In this document: piece by piece, positions 52,241-60,977 of the stretch
How positions within the stretch are numbered: the first letter of the stretch is position 1
Layout of the letters: the number at the start of each line of letters is the position of its first letter
Source: JANWWM01 sp046719715
Lineage (GTDB): Bacteria; Bacteroidota; Chlorobiia; Chlorobiales; Thermochlorobacteraceae
Assembly (NCBI GenBank): GCA_046719715.1
Contig: JBDNCJ010000004.1
Coordinates: 1-64,000 of the forward strand
Direction: 5' to 3'
DNA length: 64,000 bases
Notes under the pieces: model-generated
The model's input: the letters and a program-made list of their open reading frames with translations, nothing else
Databases searched by the model: none
Told to the model about the DNA's origin: nothing
Position numbers and translations under genes: made by a program

Positions 52241-52861
52241 TCAAACGCCGAGCGTTCGGAAGGTGGCGCGAATGGTTTCCCAATCGAAGCCGCGCCGCAT
52301 CAGGAATTGCGAGAGTTTTTGTTTGCGCTTTCGTGCGTCGGGTTCTTTCTGCAACGTTTTGAGTTTTCTTTCGGCGGCTTTCGTGCAGAGTGCTTCGCTG
52401 TTGAGGTCGGTTTCGTTCAGCACGTCGTCGATGGTTTCTTTTGCGATGCCTTTTTGAAAGAGTTTGGATTTGAGGGCGGATTTTCCAATCGGCGTGCGTT
52501 TGAGTTTGTCGCGTACGAGTGCGCCAGCGAATTGAGCGTCGTTGAGCAAGTTCATTTCGTAGAGCCGCACAATGACTTTTTCAATCGTTTCAGGTGGGAA
52601 TTTTTTCTTGTGCAATTTATTGCGCACTTCTTTTTCGCTGTGGATTCGGCGGGCGAGCATGGTGAAGGCGGCGGTTTTGGCTTCGTCATAGATGGCGGCG
52701 TCGCGCCATTGGGCGAGTTGCTCCGCCGTAACGTGGTCGCCTTTTTTAAGCCCCAGCGAGGCGAGCGCATCGAGCGAAAGTCCGAGCGCAAATTCTCCAT
52801 CGACAAAAATTGAAGCACGTGCGGCGCGCTTTTTCTGCGGTTCAATTGAGGTAATCGTCAT
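52241..52861 (-). CDS. recX: Regulatory protein RecX
   Basis: A 206-residue all-helical protein that modulates RecA filaments. After a short basic N-terminal strand (MTITSIEPQKKRAARASIFV) come the three-helix repeats: AAFTMLARRIHSEKEVRNKL, LLNDAQFAGALVRDKLKRTP, IGKSALKSKLFQKGI and LSQFLMRRGFDWETIRATF. The ATG overlaps the mrdA stop by 4 bp (ATGA), fixing the start against the longer open frame. recA is not in the window. Confidence 0.9.
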   Translation of the reverse strand: MTITSIEPQKKRAARASIFVDGEFALGLSLDALASLGLKKGDHVTAEQLAQWRDAAIYDEAKTAAFTMLARRIHSEKEVRNKLHKKKFPPETIEKVIVRLYEMNLLNDAQFAGALVRDKLKRTPIGKSALKSKLFQKGIAKETIDDVLNETDLNSEALCTKAAERKLKTLQKEPDARKRKQKLSQFLMRRGFDWETIRATFRTLGV

Positions 52862-54663
52862 GGGGCGAGGGCGGTCGTGGCGTGTTGGGCGGCAACTTGT
52901 GGCGCATTTGACGGATATTTTTGGAAGTAGCGTTTGAGCCACTCGCCGGCGATGGGTGCGGCAATCGTTCCGCCGAAGCCGGCATTTTCAACCAGCACGG
53001 CAATCGCGACGGTTGGCTTTTCAAAGGGCGCGAAGCAGATAAACCAAGCGTGGTCTTCGCCGTGCGGATTTTGTGCCGTTCCCGTTTTGCCGGCGACTTT
53101 GACGTCAGGAACGCGCGCTCTCCCGCCCGTTCCATTTTCAACCGCTAAGAGCATTCCGTTTCGAACAAGGTCGAAGGTGGCTTGTGAAATCGGCAATTTC
53201 TCTTGAACGGGCGGGAGTTCTAAAATCGCGCCGCTGTTTTTGTCGCGATACGCGCTGATGAATCTTGGCTGTAAGAGCGTTCCGCTATTGGCGAGTGTTG
53301 CAGCATATCGAACCATTTGAATCGGAGACGCGCCCATTTCTCCTTGACCGATTCCCAAGCTGATGATGTAACCCTCCGTCCAGCCGCGCTTGCCGTAGAG
53401 TTTGTCGAAGTATTCAGGCGAAGGAATCGTTGCCGTTTGTTCATCAGGAATATCGACACCGGTTTTTTGACCAAAGCCGAACATTTTGCCGTATTTGGTC
53501 CAGCGTTCAAAGCCAATGCGTCGCACGAGGTTGTAGAAGTAAGAGTTGCACGAGACTTGAATGGCGCGCGTCATGTCGACGCTTCCGTGTCCGCTTCCGC
53601 GATGGCATAAAAAATCTTTGTTGCCGAATTTGAAATGCCCCGTGCAGTAAAACGTCGTTGAAGGCGTAGCGATGCTATCTTCCAATGCGGCGATGGTGGA
53701 AATCATTTTGTAGGTTGAGCCGGGCGGGTATCGTGTCTGAATGGTGCGGTCAAATAAAGGGTTTTTGGGGTCGTTGATAATCGCTTGCCACGCGCTGGCT
53801 TCGGTGAATCCGCCCAGAATGTTGAGGTCGTAATCGGGTTGAGACGTGCAGGCGAGAAGGTCGCCGTTGCGCACGTCCATCGCGACGAACGCGCCCGATT
53901 TTCCGGTTGCGGTCAAAAGGCTTTCGGCGACGCCTTGCAGTTCGGCGTCTATGGTGAGGTATAGGTCGTTTCCGGTTTGGTAGGGTGCATTTTTCGCACC
54001 GCCTTCCCAATCGCCGACGTGTCGCCCCAACGAATTGACGAGCAGATAGCGCGTGCCTTTTGTGCCGCGCAACACGTCTTCGTAATACTTTTCCAATCCG
54101 CGATAGCCGATGATGTCGTCGCGGGCATAAATTTCTTTCGGGACTTTTTCATACATCGCTTTTGAAATCGCTTTGGCGTAGCCGAAAATATGCGAGCCTC
54201 TGACATTGGGAAGGTATTTGCGTTTGGATTCCATTGCAAATCCGACGCCGGGCATGCGCCAAAGATTTTCTTCCAGCCGAGCCAATTGAAGAGGCGTTAA
54301 ATCGCGAATGACTTTCGTGGGCGCGAAGCGGTTGTAGGCTCTGCCTTCGGCGATTTTGGCTTCCAACTCCGACTCCGAAACGCCAAGTAGCTGCGAAAGC
54401 AACGGCAGCGATTTTTTATCGAACTCCGACGGCGTGATTTGAAGCGTGTAAAGCGGCTGATTATCCACAACGGCGACGCCGTTACGGTCATACATCACAC
54501 CGCGCGGCGCGTCAATCGGAATTTTGCGAATTGAATTTTGCGAGGAAACTTCTTTCAGGAAGCCTTGCTCGACGACTTGCAGATAAAATAGACGCGCCAA
54601 GAGCGTTGTAAAGACAATCGCCAAGAGCGCATAGACCAACGACGTTGAACGTGTTTCTATCAT
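52858..54663 (-). CDS. mrdA: Penicillin-binding protein 2 (cell elongation transpeptidase)
   Basis: A 601-residue class B PBP anchored by one N-terminal helix (LVYALLAIVFTTLLARLFYL). Dimerisation domain with IPIDAPRGVMYDRNGVAVV and RDDIIGYRGLEKYYEDVLRG. The transpeptidase has the SxxK motif RYPPGSTYKMISTIAALED (S316), SCNSYFY (SxN) and VAGKTGTAQNPHGEDHAWF (KTG). The open frame continues upstream to 55458, but this is antisense to the phzF-like gene; the family start is at 54663. Usual neighbours mreC, mreD and rodA are not adjacent; instead recX follows with a 4-bp overlap. Confidence 0.95.
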   Translation of the reverse strand: MIETRSTSLVYALLAIVFTTLLARLFYLQVVEQGFLKEVSSQNSIRKIPIDAPRGVMYDRNGVAVVDNQPLYTLQITPSEFDKKSLPLLSQLLGVSESELEAKIAEGRAYNRFAPTKVIRDLTPLQLARLEENLWRMPGVGFAMESKRKYLPNVRGSHIFGYAKAISKAMYEKVPKEIYARDDIIGYRGLEKYYEDVLRGTKGTRYLLVNSLGRHVGDWEGGAKNAPYQTGNDLYLTIDAELQGVAESLLTATGKSGAFVAMDVRNGDLLACTSQPDYDLNILGGFTEASAWQAIINDPKNPLFDRTIQTRYPPGSTYKMISTIAALEDSIATPSTTFYCTGHFKFGNKDFLCHRGSGHGSVDMTRAIQVSCNSYFYNLVRRIGFERWTKYGKMFGFGQKTGVDIPDEQTATIPSPEYFDKLYGKRGWTEGYIISLGIGQGEMGASPIQMVRYAATLANSGTLLQPRFISAYRDKNSGAILELPPVQEKLPISQATFDLVRNGMLLAVENGTGGRARVPDVKVAGKTGTAQNPHGEDHAWFICFAPFEKPTVAIAVLVENAGFGGTIAAPIAGEWLKRYFQKYPSNAPQVAAQHATTALAP

Positions 54664-54681
54664 TTTCAGCCCTCTTTGCGC

Positions 54682-54689
54682 GAAATATA
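54682..54689 (-). promoter_or_regulatory. Possible -7 box of mrdA promoter
   Basis: Minus-strand TATATTTC 18 bp upstream of the mrdA ATG, resembling TAnnTTTG. The three 15-bp repeats begin 16 bp upstream of it and would overlap the -33 region. Confidence 0.4.
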
Positions 54690-54705
54690 CAACCTTCGCT
54701 CCATT

Positions 54706-54750
54706 GTAGTAACGGTTTGTGTAGTAACGGTTTGTGTAGTAACGGTTTGT
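54706..54750. repeat. Three perfect 15-bp tandem repeats upstream of mrdA
   Basis: GTAGTAACGGTTTGT occurs three times in immediate succession (54706-54720, 54721-54735, 54736-54750) in the divergent intergenic region of mrdA and the phzF-like gene. Spacing of 15 bp, about 1.4 helical turns. Confidence 0.9.
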
Positions 54751-54807
54751 GATACGCTTTTTCAAATAAACATTCCTAAATTTCGCCCCTAACTGACATT
54801 CAAAAAA

Positions 54808-55719
54808 ATGACCATGAGAACATACACTATCAAACAGGTCGATGCATTTACCGACCGCACTTTCACCGGCAACCCCGCCGCCGTCTTGCTCGACGCAAGC
54901 GGACTCGGCGACGAGCAAATGCAGCTCATCGCCCGCGAAATGAACCTTTCCGAAACCGCCTTCGTGCTTCCCGCAACCGATAACACGCACGACCTTGAAC
55001 TGCGCTGGCTTACGCCGACGAAGGAAGTCAATCTTTGTGGACACGCCACCATCGCCGCTTTTCACGCCCTTGCTGAGGAAAACCGATTTGGTCTCGGCGA
55101 AACGTCGAACAAACACTTTCGCGTCAAAACTCGAAGCGGCACCTTGCCCGTCTCGGTTGAGCGGCGCGATGATAAAGTGATGGTCAAGTTCGGCATTCCC
55201 GTTCCGACCTTTGAAAAATTTGACGGACAAATCGCAGACCTCTTTAGCACACTTTCCGTTCCGACCGAGCAACTCGACAAATCGCTTCCCGTGCTGATTT
55301 CGTCGACGCGCTATCTTTATTTGCCGTTCATCAATCGCGAGCCGCTGTTGAAAATGTCCCCCGACTTTCAATCGCTCAAACAACTCTCGCTCCGACGCGG
55401 CTTGACGGGCATTTGTGTTTTCACGACCGAAACCAAACATCCAACGAGTGCGGCACATTCACGATTCTTCGCGCCCGCTCTCGGCATCGACGAAGACCCC
55501 GTTACGGGTTCAGCACAAGGCGAACTCGCCTGTTATCTCTACTTGCATAAGCGTATTCCCGATTCCGACGGCACGATTCCCGTTACGCTCGAGCAAGGCT
55601 ACGTCATCAATCGCGGCGGTCGTGTGTGGTCGGAACTCGTGGTTAAAAACGGCACGATTGAATCTGTCAGCATCAGCGGCTATGCCATCACGGTCATGAA
55701 CGGAACGCTCTTTGTCTAA
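54808..55719 (+). CDS. PhzF family isomerase-like protein
   Basis: A 303-residue protein with the diaminopimelate-epimerase-like fold of PhzF. YTIKQVDAFTDRTFTGNPAA leads to the proposed catalytic glutamate E49 in NLSETAFVLP. LRWLTPTKEVNLCGHATIAA and DPVTGSAQGEL are conserved signatures. PhzF acts in phenazine synthesis in pseudomonads, but stand-alone members in other bacteria have unknown substrates; no phenazine genes are present. A second ATG two codons in (54814) could be the start. Confidence 0.9.
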   Translation: MTMRTYTIKQVDAFTDRTFTGNPAAVLLDASGLGDEQMQLIAREMNLSETAFVLPATDNTHDLELRWLTPTKEVNLCGHATIAAFHALAEENRFGLGETSNKHFRVKTRSGTLPVSVERRDDKVMVKFGIPVPTFEKFDGQIADLFSTLSVPTEQLDKSLPVLISSTRYLYLPFINREPLLKMSPDFQSLKQLSLRRGLTGICVFTTETKHPTSAAHSRFFAPALGIDEDPVTGSAQGELACYLYLHKRIPDSDGTIPVTLEQGYVINRGGRVWSELVVKNGTIESVSISGYAITVMNGTLFV

Positions 55720-55730
55720 GCATTATGCAC

Positions 55731-55772
55731 AAAAACAAAAAAGCCTGAACGCTCGCACGCTCAGGCTTTTGA
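55731..55772. terminator. Bidirectional terminator
   Basis: Stem AAGCCTGA / TCAGGCTT (55741-55748 with 55761-55768), with A-rich sequence on the left and T-rich on the right, between two convergent genes. Confidence 0.8.
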
Positions 55773-55791
55773 AATCAATCAATACCCGCCG

Positions 55792-56505
55792 TTAGGGATT
55801 GTTGACGATGATTTGCGCGCCAAGTTCTTGCGCACCCGTTCCACCTAAAAATCCTCTTGCAAAGATGGTGTAAATTTTTCCGGCGTCAAGCGTGATGTTG
55901 GGAAGGCTCAATGCGACGGTTGTTGTTCCAGCGACGCGCACTTCCAAGTTCACGGTGCCCGCATCCACAGGCGTAAAGGCTTGCTGTGCTGCCGTAATCG
56001 TTGTATTGAACGTGCGATTGGTGAATAAGCCTTGTCCCGCAGGCTGACCAACCAGCGAGACATCAACCGCAGGCGCATTCGGAGAAAGATGAATGAAACG
56101 CACGTGGGCTTTGCCTGCCGCAGGCGCGGTTAAATCGTCGTTTGTGACTAACGCCGTAATTTTACTTACCGAATCAATCGCAAACACTGAATAGTTTCGG
56201 TTTGCTTCGAGTGGAAGGTCTGCATTGATAACGGTTGTTGTTGTGCCCGCCACATTGACTTTCACATTGCGCGTGCCGGCATTCACCGATAAGTAGCCAG
56301 TGTTGTTGGGAAAGGTCAATGGCTGTTGATTGACTTTTTGATTATCAACCAGCAAATCAACGCCGGGCGCATCAGGCGAGGCATGCACAACCAATACTCT
56401 TGCTTGCGGCGTTGGCGAGGGTGAAGAGGTTGTATCTTCGCTGCAACCCGTGTTGAGTGAAAGTGAAACCGCAGCAACCAAGACCAAAAAGAGAGAACGT
56501 TTCAT
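55792..56505 (-). CDS. DUF4397 domain lipoprotein
   Basis: A 237-residue lipoprotein: signal MKRSLFLVLVAAVSLSLN followed by TGC lipobox. Two beta-sandwich repeats follow, each opening with the DUF4397 signature: ARVLVVHASPDAPGVDLLVD (about residue 35) and AHVRFIHLSPNAPAVDVSLV (about 135). VNVAGTTTTVIN and VRVAGTTTVALS are also repeated. DUF4397 proteins are common surface lipoproteins of Bacteroidota with no known function. Confidence 0.9.
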   Translation of the reverse strand: MKRSLFLVLVAAVSLSLNTGCSEDTTSSPSPTPQARVLVVHASPDAPGVDLLVDNQKVNQQPLTFPNNTGYLSVNAGTRNVKVNVAGTTTTVINADLPLEANRNYSVFAIDSVSKITALVTNDDLTAPAAGKAHVRFIHLSPNAPAVDVSLVGQPAGQGLFTNRTFNTTITAAQQAFTPVDAGTVNLEVRVAGTTTVALSLPNITLDAGKIYTIFARGFLGGTGAQELGAQIIVNNP

Positions 56506-56621
56506 AGATGAATGATTAAATGTTTTAATTTAGAAATGACAATGAACAATGTGCTGTTTTGCAACAACACGCAAGAAAAACGCTTTAAGCACAGATAAGT
56601 TCCGAATTTTCAATTTAGGGT

Positions 56622-57554
56622 ATGAATCGAGCCACATGGTTTGAAAAAGTCCAACAAGGCGACAAACGCGTACTGGCGCGATTGCTTTCACAAGTGGAAA
56701 ACGACGATGACACGGTCTCATCTCTTCTTTCCGAATTCTCTACACCGCATTCTCTTGCCTATCGCATTGGCGTTACGGGTCCGCCCGGCGCAGGCAAAAG
56801 CACGCTGACGAATCATCTCGTTAAAGCATATCGCAAAGTGCAAAAGAAAGTCGCCGTCATTGCCGTCGACCCAACAAGTCCATTCACAGGTGGCGCGCTC
56901 TTGGGCGACCGCATTCGAATGAACGATGTGATGCTCGATTCAGGCGTGTTCATTCGTTCAATGGCAACGCGCGGAAGTCTGGGCGGATTGGCAAAGAAAA
57001 CGGCGGAAGTCTCGCGCGTTCTCGAAGCGGCTGGCTACGACATTATCATTTTTGAAACCGTCGGCGTTGGACAATCGGAACTCGACATCGTCAAAGCCGC
57101 CGACACCACCGTCGTCGTCCTCGTTCCTGAATCCGGCGACAGCATTCAAGCCATGAAAGCCGGACTGATGGAAATCGCCGACATCTTCGTGATGAATAAA
57201 GCCGATAGAACCGACAGCGACAAAGCCGTCCAAGCCCTCGAGAGCAGTTTGCAACTGCGCGAGCGCACCGCCGATTCATGGCTCGTGCCGATTATCAAAA
57301 CCGTTGCCTCAAACGGCATTGGCATTTCAGAGTTATTCGCCGCCATTGAAGCCCACGCACACTACTTGCAGTCCAAAGGCTTGCTCCAAAAAAAGCGTGA
57401 AGCCCGCGATAAAGAATTCGTCGAACATCTTGTTGAGGAAAAATGGCGACGCAGTTTTTGGACTCAGGCTCGTCAAGCGTTGCTCACTCAAAAACTTTCC
57501 GAACACGAATCGCCCTATCGCATTGCTGAACGGTTGCTTTCCACCCATGACTAA
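56622..57554 (+). CDS. meaB: Methylmalonyl-CoA mutase-associated GTPase MeaB
   Basis: A 310-residue G3E GTPase that loads and protects adenosylcobalamin in methylmalonyl-CoA mutase. Walker A VTGPPGAGKSTLTNHL (residues 51-66), VDPTSPFTGGALLGDRIRM, FIRSMATRGSLGGLA, FETVGVGQSELDIV and the base-specificity motif VMNKAD. The mutase itself is not in the window, but cobS at the right end shows that cobalamin is assembled or salvaged. The stop overlaps the next ATG by 8 bp. Confidence 0.95.
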   Translation: MNRATWFEKVQQGDKRVLARLLSQVENDDDTVSSLLSEFSTPHSLAYRIGVTGPPGAGKSTLTNHLVKAYRKVQKKVAVIAVDPTSPFTGGALLGDRIRMNDVMLDSGVFIRSMATRGSLGGLAKKTAEVSRVLEAAGYDIIIFETVGVGQSELDIVKAADTTVVVLVPESGDSIQAMKAGLMEIADIFVMNKADRTDSDKAVQALESSLQLRERTADSWLVPIIKTVASNGIGISELFAAIEAHAHYLQSKGLLQKKREARDKEFVEHLVEEKWRRSFWTQARQALLTQKLSEHESPYRIAERLLSTHD

Positions 57555-57918
57555 GGAAGAACTTCTCGAACAACTTCGCCCGTATTGCCACCAAGACATT
57601 CGCGGCGTGCTCATTGAAATTGTGCTCGATGAAAAAAAAGACCTCTACGACCGATTAGAACGCATCGTCAGCGAAACATTAGAAGCCAATCGAACAAGAT
57701 TACTTACAGGCTACGACTGGGACGTGGGCGAAAGCCGTTGGCGCAATGCTTTCTTGGTGCATCTGTGGTCCGACGACCACGACATCTATTCGCTTGATGA
57801 TTTCAATCGCCACTACACCGCCGAACAAATCGCTGAATTGCTCGAGTTTCTCGACACGCTCAAAGCCGCACTCTGCCAAGAACTTGTCGACATCGAGGGC
57901 TGGACGCTTTTGCCATAA
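57547..57918 (+). CDS. Hypothetical acidic 123-residue protein
   Basis: MTKEELLEQLRPYCHQDIRG is followed by VLIEIVLDEKKDLYDRLERI, RWRNAFLVHLWSDDHDIYSL and a helical end (QIAELLEFLDTLKAALCQEL). No signal peptide or membrane segment; looks like a small helical cytosolic protein. The ATG overlaps the meaB stop by eight bases, which argues for translational coupling and fixes the start despite a longer open frame. No family recognised. Confidence 0.65.
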   Translation: MTKEELLEQLRPYCHQDIRGVLIEIVLDEKKDLYDRLERIVSETLEANRTRLLTGYDWDVGESRWRNAFLVHLWSDDHDIYSLDDFNRHYTAEQIAELLEFLDTLKAALCQELVDIEGWTLLP

Positions 57919-57942
57919 CTCACTTTACCAATTCTACTTTCA

Positions 57943-58836
57943 ATGATTTCAAAACTCAACCTTTCAGAACGCCTTTCGCTCTCACGCCTCTCGCTCGGTG
58001 TGTGGCGCATGAACCAATGGAACTTGAACGACGACGCCTTGCGCGCGCTGTTTGAAACCGCCGTCGAACTCGGCATCACCACCATTGACCATGCCGACAT
58101 TTACGGCGGCTACACATGCGAAGCACGTTTCGGCACGATTGTTCCCGCTTCGCTTCGCCAAAAGATGCAACTTGTTACCAAGTGTGGCATTAAACTCGTT
58201 TCGCCCAATCGTCCAGAGCATCGGCTTAAAACCTACGACACCAGCGCGAAGCACATTCTTCTTTCGGTTGAAATGTCGCTTAAAAATTTGAGGACGGATT
58301 ATCTCGACGCGCTGTTGCTTCACCGTCCCAACCCCTTGATGAACGCTGATGAAATTGCCGAAGTCTTTACCTCGCTTCGCGCGTCAGGCAAGGTATTGGA
58401 GTTTGGCGTTTCAAATTTTACGCCGTCGCAAATTTCGCTTTTGCAGTCTCGGCTCTCGTTCAAATTGGTTACAAATCAAATTCAGTTTTCCGTACTTCAT
58501 CTCGCGCCCATGTATGATGGCACATTAGACCAAACACAAGAGCGTGCCATGCCACCAATGGCGTGGTCGCCTTTAGCGGGCGGACGCTTATTCGGCGAGG
58601 GAGAAGAGGCGTGGCGCGTTCGCTCTGAACTTGCTCACATTGCAAATGAACTCGGCGCAAGCCTCGAACAAGTGGCTCTCGCTTGGATTATGAAGCACCC
58701 CTCCAAGCCAATGCCGATTTTGGGTTCAGGAAAAATTGAGCGGCTTAAAGACGCTGTCAAAGCCGATTCGCTCGCGCTTTCCGATGAACATTGGTTTCGT
58801 ATCTTGCGTGCTTCAACGGGAGTAGATGTGCCTTAA
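57943..58836 (+). CDS. Aldo/keto reductase
   Basis: A 297-residue TIM-barrel NADPH reductase. LSRLSLGVWRMNQW at the start, GITTIDHADIYGGYTCEARF with the catalytic Asp/Tyr, LVTKCGIKL (Lys), DALLLHRPNPLM (His), KVLEFGVSNFTPSQISLLQ and PMPILGSGKIERL for the NADP phosphate. Closest in layout to YdhF-type oxidoreductases; physiological substrate unknown. Kinase 4 follows 5 bp after the stop. Confidence 0.92.
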   Translation: MISKLNLSERLSLSRLSLGVWRMNQWNLNDDALRALFETAVELGITTIDHADIYGGYTCEARFGTIVPASLRQKMQLVTKCGIKLVSPNRPEHRLKTYDTSAKHILLSVEMSLKNLRTDYLDALLLHRPNPLMNADEIAEVFTSLRASGKVLEFGVSNFTPSQISLLQSRLSFKLVTNQIQFSVLHLAPMYDGTLDQTQERAMPPMAWSPLAGGRLFGEGEEAWRVRSELAHIANELGASLEQVALAWIMKHPSKPMPILGSGKIERLKDAVKADSLALSDEHWFRILRASTGVDVP

Positions 58837-58841
58837 TCACC

Positions 58842-60935
58842 ATGGTTCAATTGCCTGAAAAACCTGAAGTAGCCTTGTCAAACGACCCTGGTCAAATTCG
58901 CGTGCTCGCTTTGCTTGCCAGAGACTTTCGTTCAACAAACCTTCTCAAAGCAAGAGAAACTGCTGAGGCGTGTTTAACCCTCATCGGCGAGAGTTCACTG
59001 TATGCGCAAGAAAAAGCCCTCGCGCTGACCACGCTTGGCGTCTGTAATCGCTTCGACGGCAACGCCCAAAAGGCGATTGAACAATTTTCAGAAGCGCAGT
59101 TGCTTTATCTCTCGCTCAACGATTCGTTCAACGTCGCCGACTCCTATCTCAAACTTGGGAGCGTTTATCGGTATTTGACCGACTACGAAAACGCACTTCA
59201 ATGCTATGAAAAAGGCTTAGCGATGTTTCGCGAGCTCAACGACGCTAACGGCACGGCGATGGCACTCAACAATCTTGGCAATGTCTTTTACTCGACCACT
59301 GATTATGCACGCGCCCTCCAATGCTACCAAGAAAGCCTTTCACTTTACCTCTCACTTGGCGACGACGCTGGCATTGCATCGACCTTTGCTAATCTTGCTT
59401 TGATTTATGAGCGTCTGGGAGATTATGTTCAGGCTCTTCAATTCAATCAAGAAAGCCTAAAACTTCGAGAAAAGACTGGCGATAAAAAAGGAATGTCCAT
59501 TTCGCTCAACAACATCGGAATGGTTTATGAAAAACTTTCCGACTTCCCCAATGCGATTTCCACTCACGAACAAAGTTTGCAACTCAAACGCGACATCGGC
59601 GACCTCTACGGCATTTCTCAATCGCTGAACAATCTGGGCAACGTCTATGAAAAGATGGGTGAGCGCATGCGCGCTCTTGATTACTACACGGAAAGCCTCT
59701 CGATTCAACAAAGCATTAACGACAAACAAGGCGTCGCCTACTCACTCAACAACATTGGACATATCCACGAAACCTTTTGCGAATTTCAAGATGCTCTCCG
59801 TTTCTATAACGAAGGCTTATCCATCTTTCGAAGCATCGGCGATAAATACGGCGTTGCCAATTCGCTTATTGGATTAGGCAAAGTCTTGATTCATCTCAAA
59901 GCATTTTCAGAAGCCGAGCAATATTTGAACGATGCGCTTTCGCTCTGCGAAGAAGTCGGATTGAAAGAAGAGCGCTACGTCGTCTATGAAACGCTCTCTC
60001 TGCTCTACGCAGAAACAAGCGATTTTCAGAAAGCCTTTGAAGCCTACAAGAAATTTCACAGTGCCAAAGAAGAAGTCCATAATCAAGAAAAAGAACAGCG
60101 AATCGCCACGCTTCAAGTGCGCTTCGAGACCGAACAAGCGCGTAAAGACAGCGAGTTGCAAAAAAAAGAAGCCGAGCTCTTTCGCCTGAAAACCGTCGAA
60201 CTCGCCAATGCACTCAACGAAGTTCAACTTCAAAAAGAACGTGCCGAAGAAGCCAATAAACTCAAAACCGAATTTTTAGGCATTGCGGCGCACGACCTCA
60301 AAAATCCCCTTCAATCCATCATGGGCTTTGCCGATTTAATCGCGGAACGCATCGACGATAAAGCCAGTGTGCTTTCTTATAGCCAAATCATTAAGCGCTC
60401 TTCCGAGCGTATGTTCAACATCGTTTCCGCGCTTCTTAAAAACCTTCGCTACGACGCCACTCAACTTTCTCTCAATCCCGAACTTGCCGACGTCGGCGAG
60501 GTTTTACGACTGGTTCTGGAACACAATCTTCCACAGATAGAGCGCAAGTCGCTCCTGCTCTTGACGGAACTTGAACCCAACTGCACAGCGCGCATCGACC
60601 TCGTCTATATGAGCGAAGCCTTCGATAATTTGATTTCAAATGCAATTAAATACAGCCCGTCGGGCAAACACATCACGGTCAGCCTTCAACGTGCTTCGAA
60701 CTCGATTCGTATTGCGATTAAAGATGAAGGACAAGGACTTACCGAAGACGATAAGACCAAACTCTTCATTCAATTTCAATCGCTTTCTGCTAAACCAACG
60801 GGCGGCGAAAGTTCAACAGGATTAGGCTTGTATATCGTCAAACAGATTGTTGAAAAACACGGCGGGCGCGTCTGGGCGGAATCTTCGGGCGAGCATCAAG
60901 GTGCGACATTCTTCATTGAATTGCCTTGCGCTTAA
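58842..60935 (+). CDS. Cytosolic TPR histidine kinase 4
   Basis: A 697-residue soluble kinase. About ten TPR units fill residues 40-415 (for example ALNNLGNVFYSTTDYARALQ, SLNNIGMVYEKLSDFPNAIS), ending in YKKFHSAKEEVHNQEKE. A coiled coil (LFRLKTVELANALNEVQLQK) leads to GIAAHDLKNPLQSIMGF with H484. HATPase boxes: FDNLISNAIKYSPSGKH, DEGQGLTEDDK and GGESSTGLGLYIVKQIVE. Start at 58842, 5 bp after the aldo/keto reductase stop; the upstream frame is inside that gene. No response regulator nearby. Confidence 0.92.
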   Translation: MVQLPEKPEVALSNDPGQIRVLALLARDFRSTNLLKARETAEACLTLIGESSLYAQEKALALTTLGVCNRFDGNAQKAIEQFSEAQLLYLSLNDSFNVADSYLKLGSVYRYLTDYENALQCYEKGLAMFRELNDANGTAMALNNLGNVFYSTTDYARALQCYQESLSLYLSLGDDAGIASTFANLALIYERLGDYVQALQFNQESLKLREKTGDKKGMSISLNNIGMVYEKLSDFPNAISTHEQSLQLKRDIGDLYGISQSLNNLGNVYEKMGERMRALDYYTESLSIQQSINDKQGVAYSLNNIGHIHETFCEFQDALRFYNEGLSIFRSIGDKYGVANSLIGLGKVLIHLKAFSEAEQYLNDALSLCEEVGLKEERYVVYETLSLLYAETSDFQKAFEAYKKFHSAKEEVHNQEKEQRIATLQVRFETEQARKDSELQKKEAELFRLKTVELANALNEVQLQKERAEEANKLKTEFLGIAAHDLKNPLQSIMGFADLIAERIDDKASVLSYSQIIKRSSERMFNIVSALLKNLRYDATQLSLNPELADVGEVLRLVLEHNLPQIERKSLLLLTELEPNCTARIDLVYMSEAFDNLISNAIKYSPSGKHITVSLQRASNSIRIAIKDEGQGLTEDDKTKLFIQFQSLSAKPTGGESSTGLGLYIVKQIVEKHGGRVWAESSGEHQGATFFIELPCA

Positions 60936-60977
60936 ACTTGCCTCGCTTTTCTGTAACTTCGAAGAAAATGAACGAAC

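Noticed and set aside
52858..55458. 866-codon extended form of PBP2
   Set aside because: The upstream 265 codons are antisense to the phzF-like gene and run through the tandem repeats; family start is at 54663.
54808..55719. Phenazine biosynthesis locus
   Set aside because: Only a PhzF-like gene is present; none of the other phz genes is found, and lone PhzF homologues are widespread.
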